Assembly: GCF_036898095.1 (NCBI RefSeq)
Contig: NC_090751.1
Location: forward strand, 80,822,455 to 80,886,454
From: Palaemon carinicauda
Lineage: Eukaryota > Arthropoda > Malacostraca > Decapoda > Palaemonidae
DNA length: 64,000 bases
Direction: 5' to 3'
Part shown: positions 58,362 through 64,000 of the stretch, in pieces
Numbering within the stretch: the first letter of the stretch is position 1
Layout: every line of letters starts with the position of its first letter
Position numbers and translations under genes: made by a program
Notes under the pieces: generated by a model
The model's database searches: none
Told to the model about the DNA's origin: nothing
The model's input: the letters and a program-made list of their open reading frames with translations, nothing else

Positions 58362-60296
58362 GAGGAGTACATCCGGTGTGAGAGCGCCTTCTGCAGCGTT
58401 CGGCGCCGGGACTTCTACGGCCATCTGGCGTGCCGAAAGCACGCCAGCTGCTCTGGCACCCAGGGGTCTCTGAGATACTGGGACCCGCAGGTATGCACCA
58501 CGTGCAAGGACCTGCTTAACGAGGCATTTGAAACTTCCCAGTCTGCGGAGTCAAGGGATATCGCCCGGGAAAAACTGCGCAAGTGGGTGCGTGGTTTCCA
58601 AAAGAACGCCACGGGGCCTTACCTTCCAAACGAGCGGATGTCGGCTATGCTCTTCCCTAAGGCGTCTGCGGATGCCGTAATCCCTCGACCTGAGATCCCA
58701 TGCGTCCAGCTGATGGTCGATCCCGACGTATCGGACGCGTTGCAGGACATCCACTTAGATAACGACAGGATGTCAGAGGTGTCAGACACCACCGAGAAAA
58801 CCCTTATGGCCGAGGGTCACGAAGAGGAGCCTACGGCGGCTCCTGAATGCAAGGAAGAGGATGTTGCAACGGCCTCTTGTGTCGTCGGTTATTGTCTCGT
58901 AACCAATTCCCTCTACGTCGTCTATTCCTTTGCCCCCGAAACCGGACGACTCTATGGATTCATTCCAAACCATGATAGCGATCCTCAAGGAGAGGTTCAG
59001 GAAGAAGGACGAGGATTTCAAGAGGGAAATCCTTCCCTTGACGATGCAACGCGGGCCTCAGAGGAGGCTCAACGTCAAGGAACTTCCTACCTGCTCAGTG
59101 ACCAATCCGTGGAAGCATGCCGAGTACATGCCCATCACCAGCGGGAGGATCGGATCTCGGACAAGCTAGGCGCCGTCCCCCTTGAAGAGGTGGAATTCTG
59201 GCGTAGCTTCAAGTCGTACCTGGACTGCTTCATACAACTCAAGTCGGAACCCGTTTCCAAGGAGGAAACAGAGCCAAAGGAGGTCATTGTGTTTGATCAC
59301 GTGAAGGCTCAATCCCTGCTAGCAGGTTGCCTGAAGGACAAGGGCTACACCAACTCTAAGGTGACAGCCCTTAGCAAGAAACACCCGTCCTTTCTTGGTC
59401 CCGATACAATGGTCTTCGCCTTCGTGGAGAAGTCCCTCCTGCTAAAGGCGGTGGAGGCGGGGAAACCATGCCCTACATTGGAGGAATGTAGGCCCCTCTC
59501 CCTCGCCTTTCCCCCCGACGACAAGAACTGGAAGGACATCCAGTTAAGTTTCTCTGTTGGAAAGTTGGAGGCCGACATCGCTGGACATCAGTTTAGTGAG
59601 AACCTCCCCAAACTGTCCGACTATCTCCTTCGTCGGGAACAGGATACGAAAGAGAGGCTGGCCGCCTCTCTCTCCCTCCAGGTGATCATGGAGACAATGG
59701 CTGGGGAACAGAGGACCCCAGGTGTATTCATGGTCCTAGCCAAGACCTATCTGGCAACCCTGACAAAGGACTTCTAGAGCTTTGTCAGAGCACGGAGGGC
59801 CTGTAGGAAGTTCGTGTTTTTGTCAGCCACAATTAAACACGAACCGAGGAAGCTGATTGCCTCCAACATTTGGGGAAAGGATCTCTTCCCCAACGACTTG
59901 GTCAAGGAGATCGTCGACAAGGCCGCCACGGAGAATAGGAACCTTCTCCAAAAGTGGGGCATGTCGTCGAAGAGGAAGTCTTCTCCGGATGAAGACCCCC
60001 AACCGAAGAAGAAGTCCAAGAGACCAAGGACGCAGCCTCGACAGGCGAAACATCAGTTTCCCATAGCCGCACCTCCCCAGTTGGTGGAGCAGCCCCAACA
60101 AACCTTCCAACTGGTACCCAAGCCGGTGGTGACTCCGTCACCAGCCTTCACGCCTGCCTACGAGAGGCAGACTACTACCTTTCGTGCCAATGGTAGAGAA
60201 TCCGGGAGAGACTCCTCTAGACGTCCCTCCGGAGGGAGAGGAGGCGGGGGAGCAAGCTGTCGAGGAGGCAAGCCCTCCGGAAACCAGAAGCAATGA
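58362..60296 (+). pseudogene. DIRS1-like gag (ORF1) with one internal stop
   Basis: Putative nucleic-acid-binding gag protein. The frame is open from 58362 right after a splice-acceptor-like TATAG. The first stretch is rich in Cys/His (RCESAFC, HLACRKHASC, CTTC), a possible zinc-binding module, and it precedes the first ATG at 58587. The middle is acidic and helical. Near the C-terminus NIWGKDLFPNDLVKEIV resembles the conserved segment of DIRS gag proteins. It is followed by a Lys/Arg-rich nuclear-signal-like patch (PKKKSKRPRTQPRQ) and an Arg/Gly-rich tail. A TAG at 59775-59777 interrupts the frame. The same frame then continues to TGA at 60294-60296, so this is one broken gene. Its last 113 bases overlap the RT frame. 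If the stop is a consensus error, the gene would be intact. Confidence 0.7.
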
Positions 60297-61950
60297 GATG
60301 CTTCCGGTGGGAGGAAGACTCCGTCTCTTCAGGGATCGTTGGACCTTCGATCCCTGGGCTCACAGCATCATCAAGAACAGACTATGCTGGAGCTGGAGAA
60401 CATCACCACCAGCTTTCCCCCGATACTTCCAACACTCCACCCCCGTCCTGGAAGAATACGTCCAAGAACTCTTGAACAAAAAGGTGATCAAGAGGGCAAA
60501 TTCCATCAGGTTCCAAGGAAGACTGTTCAGTTTTCCCAAGAAAGACTCCTACAAACTCAGAATCCTTCTGGACTTGTCCCCTCTCAACAAGTTCATCGAG
60601 AATAACAAGTTCAAGATGCTGACTCTTCAGCACATACGAGCCCTTTTGCCCCGAAAGGCATACACAGTCTCGATAGACATGGCGGACGCCTACTGGCACA
60701 TTCCAATGAATCGCCAGACCTCCTTCTACCTAGAATTCAGGCTTCAAAGAAGACAGTACGTTTTAAGACCCATGCCCTTCGGGCTAAACATAGCCCCAAG
60801 AATCTTCACGAAGCTTGCAGAGACAATCGTTCAACAACTACGCCTACAAGGCGTCCAGGTGATGGCTTACCTGGATGATTGGCTGGGGTGGGCAGCATCA
60901 GAAAAGGAATGCCTGCAAGCCTCCGAGAAGGTGATCCAATTCCTGGAACATCCAGGATTCAAGATAAACACCAAAAAGTCTCGACTATCTCCAGCTCAGA
61001 AGTTCCAATGGCTAGGCATCCATTGGGACCTCCAGTCACACCGTCTTTCCATTCCGCTAAAGAAGAGGAGGGATATTGCGAGGTCTGTCAAGAGACTTCT
61101 CAAATCCAAACGGATTTCAAGACGACAACAGGAACGGGTGCTCGGCTCCCTCCAGTTCGCTTCAGTGACAGACCCAGTGCTAAGAGCACAGCTAAAAGAT
61201 GCATCGGGAGTCTGGAGAAGATACGCATCAAAAGCTCGAAGATATCTCAAAAGACCACTACTGTCTCGGCTACAATCCCTCCTCAAGCCATGGTCGGAGG
61301 GCAAGAAGATCAGGAGGTCGGTACCTCTGCAACTACCTCCGCCCTCGGTCGTCATCCATACGGACGCATCGGTAGAAGGATGGGGGGGTCACTCCCATTA
61401 AGGTCAAGTTCAAGGAACGTGGTCCCCTCTGTTCAAGACGTTTCTCATCAACATCTTGGAGGCCATGGCAGTCTTTCTCACATTAAAGAGGCTGTTCCCA
61501 CGTCCCTCAGTCCACACACGACTGACTCTGGACAGCGACGTAGTGGTCAGATGTCTGAATCGTCAGCGCTCAAGATCGTCCCAACTCAACCAAGTGTTGT
61601 TGCCCATCTTCCGTCTGGTGGAGAAGAAAAGATGGCACCTCTCAGCAGTTCACCTTCAAGGATTCCACAACGTGACGGCGGATGCTCTATCCAGGATAGC
61701 TCCGATAGAGTCAGAATGGTCCCTAGATGCAGACTCATTCTCTTTCATCTCTCATCAAGTCCTGGAACTGCAGATCGACCTCTTCGCAACAAGCGACAAC
61801 AAGAAACTTCCTCGCTACGTGGCCCCATACGAGGACCCTCGAGCGGAAGCGGTGAATGCCATGTCCCTGGACTGGATCAGATGGACCAAGATTTACCTGT
61901 TCCCTCCGCCCAACCTTCTGCTAAAGGTCCTCACCAAGCTGAGATCCTAA
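60184..61950 (+). pseudogene. DIRS1-like RT, RNase H and methylase-like ORF2 with one internal stop
   Basis: Reverse transcriptase of the DIRS group. N-terminal VLEEYVQELLNKKVIK is at about residue 88. Then come FPKKDSYKLRILLDLSPLN (118-135), palm motif A SIDMADAYWHIP (Asp about 165), LRPMPFGLNIAPRIF (194-208) and catalytic YLDDWLG (229-235), all intact. RNase H begins IHTDASVEGWGG (about 391-402). It is cut by TAA at 61399-61401 and resumes in the same frame through VRCLNRQR and HLQGFHNVTADALSR. The tail (QIDLFATSDNKKLPRY...LYLFPPPNLL-like, to 61950) is the segment called the methylase-like domain in DIRS elements. It starts in overlap with gag, as usual for this group. The recombinase that should follow is absent. 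Confidence 0.82.
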
Positions 61951-61979
61951 AATATATTTTTCGCTTCGCTCAAAATCCG

Positions 61980-62001
61980 TTTTTTGGGCTCAGGCCATGT
62001 C
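61980..62001 (+). repeat. copy of the DIRS left-end 22-mer
   Basis: TTTTTTGGGCTCAGGCCATG plus TC is identical to 55588-55609 and lies 29 bases after the ORF2 stop. The following bases (TTCTTGAAGGAAG) resemble the left-end continuation (CTCCTAATGGAAGG). Confidence 0.75.
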
Positions 62002-62936
62002 TTCTTGAAGGAAGTTTACCAGAGCATTAATGTATCCGTGGATTTCCCAGTTGTGCCTTAAACCTCAAGACAATATTTCTTTGGTCATTTAGACCTTAGA
62101 GACCTCTGACATTACCGTTATTTGTCATTACTTTTAATCATGAACCATGTTAGTGCATCTTGCCCCCTAATGGGAAGAGTCATGCCAGACTCGGGAAAAA
62201 GTCTCGAAGTTTGCATATTTCATATGACCAACCTAGTAACTAAAAGGGCGTACAGGTCTCACTGTATGCCTTAATCCAAAATTTGTATTTATAAATCCCA
62301 CATGGGTACATATAAGCCACCATAGCATCCAAGGTATATCAGCTTAGCTGTATACCACAACAGACAAGTTTCTATCTGTATCAGAACAAGGTAAGCCTGG
62401 CCAGAAAAGGTTTGTTTACGTATAGGAGCAAGTTTACTGTAATTGTTCAATGTTATTATGCAGAATAGTAAGGAACAAAAGTAATGCTCAGACATAACTT
62501 TATTTATATATAAGTTTATATATGTTTAGGGCGAAATAAGACGCACAAAACCATTAGACATTTATTGTCAGACAATAAACCAAAATTCGGCATACATTTC
62601 ATATTAATGTAAAAAATGCAAGTGAAATAGAATTTACAAACATAGATCAAACAAAATCAAATCAGAAATACTTGTTTTACCTGAAAACAAAATTTTATGC
62701 CACTCATTTGAGAATTTTTAATAATTTTCTAATGTCTTTCTGAGAAGTCGGTTTATTTACACTTATGTAAAAACACACGGCACTAGTGTTAAGTCTTTGT
62801 TTCGTCACCTATATACACTGGAACAGTCCATAATGCCACTTTGATGACATCTTACTTACCATGTTGCACCATAATGTGCCAACATGTACACCCTCTAGAA
62901 TTATAGTCACAAATAATTCACTGTTCCTTGCAGCAC
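62002..62936. other. AT-rich non-coding DNA between opposed DIRS fragments
   Basis: No gene recognised. Minus-strand AATAAA-like signals occur near 62571-62577, which would suit a 3' end for the minus-strand fragment that follows, but this is weak. The 68-codon frame at 62289-62495 has no domain. Confidence 0.45.
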
Positions 62937-64000
62937 TAAGCGACAGGTTTTACTACACTACCTGCCGCCACCACGTATTTCTTTAATTCTTGCACTTGCT
63001 TCGCGTGGTGTTTGAAAAACACTCTGGCAAGAAACGTTGGGTCGGGAAAGAGATTCAGTTCTCCCGTTTCAGCAAAATGGATATGGCCCTCCTCCCTAGA
63101 AAGGGCCACTATCTCACTAACTCTAGCCCTTCAGGCTACAGCAGACAGGAAAATAACTCTAAGTCAAATCTTTTAGAGAGCAATTTTCGTTATTCAAACT
63201 TGAAGCTAAATGTAGTGCCTTATCCAAAGGTCATGAAATCGGCCTTGGAGGTGCTGCTGGCCTAAGCCTAGCACAGGCCTTAGGAATTTTGTTAAGAATT
63301 TCATTAGAAAAGTCTACTTGGAAAGCATAAAGCAAGGGTGTAGTCAAGGCAGATTTACACGTAGTTATCGTGTTGGATGCTAAACCTTGTTCATGAAGGT
63401 GAATAAAGACAGATAAGCAGAAATCCATCGAAGGCTACCCATTTCTTCCAAGATGACTCATATTGCCTTCTGGTAGATTTAGACTTATATTCTTCTAATA
63501 AGTCTATACTCTCTTTCGAGATCTCAAACCTCTTTCTTACTGCTAGGGAGAGAAAATCATGAGATGAAGGTCTTGGGTTTTCTGTAATGAAGCGAAGACA
63601 GTCGACTTCCGTACTTGTTGAGACAGAGGTGGGTCCGGCAGGAGAACCAGCCTTGGCTGCTGTTCCTTGAAAAGATCTCGGCTCGTTGAGGATCTTCATT
63701 AGCAGGTTGTATGGAGGGAACAGATAAATCCTGCTCCAATTGTTCCAGTAGAGGAACAGGGCGTCCACTGCTTCCGCTAGAGGGTCCTCGTATGGGGCCA
63801 TTTATCGAGGAAGTTTCTTGTTGCCGTTCGTCGCAAAGAGGTCAATCTGCAGTTCCGGGACTTGATGTAAGATGAAGGAGAATGATCTTGCATCTAGGGA
63901 CCATTCTGACTCTATCGGGGTTAGCCTGGATAGAGCGTCCGCCGTCACATTGCGGAACCCTTGAAGGTGAACTGCTGATAAGTGCCATCTCTTCTTTTCC
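62937..64000 (-). pseudogene. DIRS1-like RNase H tail, methylase-like segment and tyrosine recombinase, degraded
   Basis: Read on the minus strand from the window edge. The RNase H end (RWHLSAVHLQGF...VTADALSR) is near 63990-63915, then the QIDLFAT...KKLPR segment, interrupted by TAA at 63802-63804. MAPYEDPLAEAVDALF and YLFPPYNLLMK follow. The recombinase N-terminal domain appears as EYKSKSTRRQYESSWKKW (about 63440-63490) and, after a frameshift near 63391-63428, LHEQGLASNTITTCKSALT. Further on, in a third frame with in-frame TGA codons, ARVSEIVALSREEGHIHF near 63080-63130 carries the first catalytic Arg region (R-x-S-E). The later His-x-x-Arg and Tyr motifs were not found. The element continues beyond position 64000. 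Confidence 0.75.

Larger units (their letters stand above)
55588..61978 (+). mobile_element. DIRS1-like retroelement, plus strand, recombinase missing
   Basis: Left-end repeat from 55588 (TTTTTTGGGCTCAGGCCATG), a long leader, gag, and overlapping RT/RNase H/methylase-like frames. DIRS elements integrate through a tyrosine recombinase instead of a DDE integrase. No recombinase follows the methylase-like segment here: coding stops at 61950 and a repeat of the left-end motif appears at 61980. Whether 55588-58200 all belongs to the same element is inferred from order only. Confidence 0.6.

Noticed and set aside
60879..62030. Plus-strand 383-codon frame overlapping the DIRS RT
   Set aside because: Low-complexity shadow frame of the RT/RNase H coding sequence. 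The RT frame carries all the motifs.
62990..63265. Plus-strand 91-codon frame
   Set aside because: It is antisense to the degraded DIRS recombinase, which gives the recognisable ARVSEIVALSREEG segment on the minus strand.

Overview
The window looks like repeat-dominated nuclear DNA of an arthropod, most likely a decapod crustacean (shrimp-like). This rests on: very abundant microsatellites; four copies of a dispersed element whose (AAT)n tail and conserved end I recall as common in shrimp genomes (memory, not a search); DIRS1-like retroelements, which are known to be widespread in decapods; and a BEL/Pao retrotransposon. I found no convincing host protein-coding gene, rRNA, tRNA or CRISPR array. 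Every substantial coding region belongs to a mobile element.

Layout. 1-7.6 kb: AT-rich non-coding DNA with (TGTA)n, (AAT)n and (TC)n tracts, four copies of the SINE-like repeat, an old tandem duplication of about 1 kb, and two minisatellites (about 23 bp and 21 bp units). 7.58-41.13 kb: one satellite array of about 33.5 kb built from a 25-bp G-rich monomer. The monomers form a higher-order repeat of 11 (276 bp), and duplications of several kb sit on top of that. From about 23.7 to 35.0 kb the array is unusually rich in single-base indels. 41.1-47.1 kb: AT-rich non-coding DNA with diverged inverted arms, a (GT)19 tract and a 40-bp minisatellite of exact period.

47.14-54.55 kb: a BEL/Pao LTR retrotransposon with gag, protease, reverse transcriptase/RNase H and integrase. 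The order is intact, but the reading frame is broken at three C-homopolymers and the 5' LTR is cut down to its last 131 bp. It abuts a broken LINE fragment (54.55-55.13 kb). That is followed by a small element with terminal inverted repeats (55.13-55.57 kb) and a DIRS1-like element on the + strand (left-end repeat from about 55.59 kb, gag 58.36-60.30 kb, RT/RNase H/methylase-like 60.18-61.95 kb, no recombinase). A second DIRS1-like fragment lies on the - strand (64.0 back to about 62.94 kb). It carries the RNase H tail, the methylase-like segment and a degraded tyrosine recombinase.

The genes do not form a host pathway. They are selfish-element modules: capsid-like gag, processing protease, reverse transcription, and integration (DDE integrase for BEL/Pao, tyrosine recombinase for DIRS). 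All show damage, although some may be homopolymer sequencing error. The most unusual object is the hierarchical 25-bp/276-bp/multi-kb satellite.
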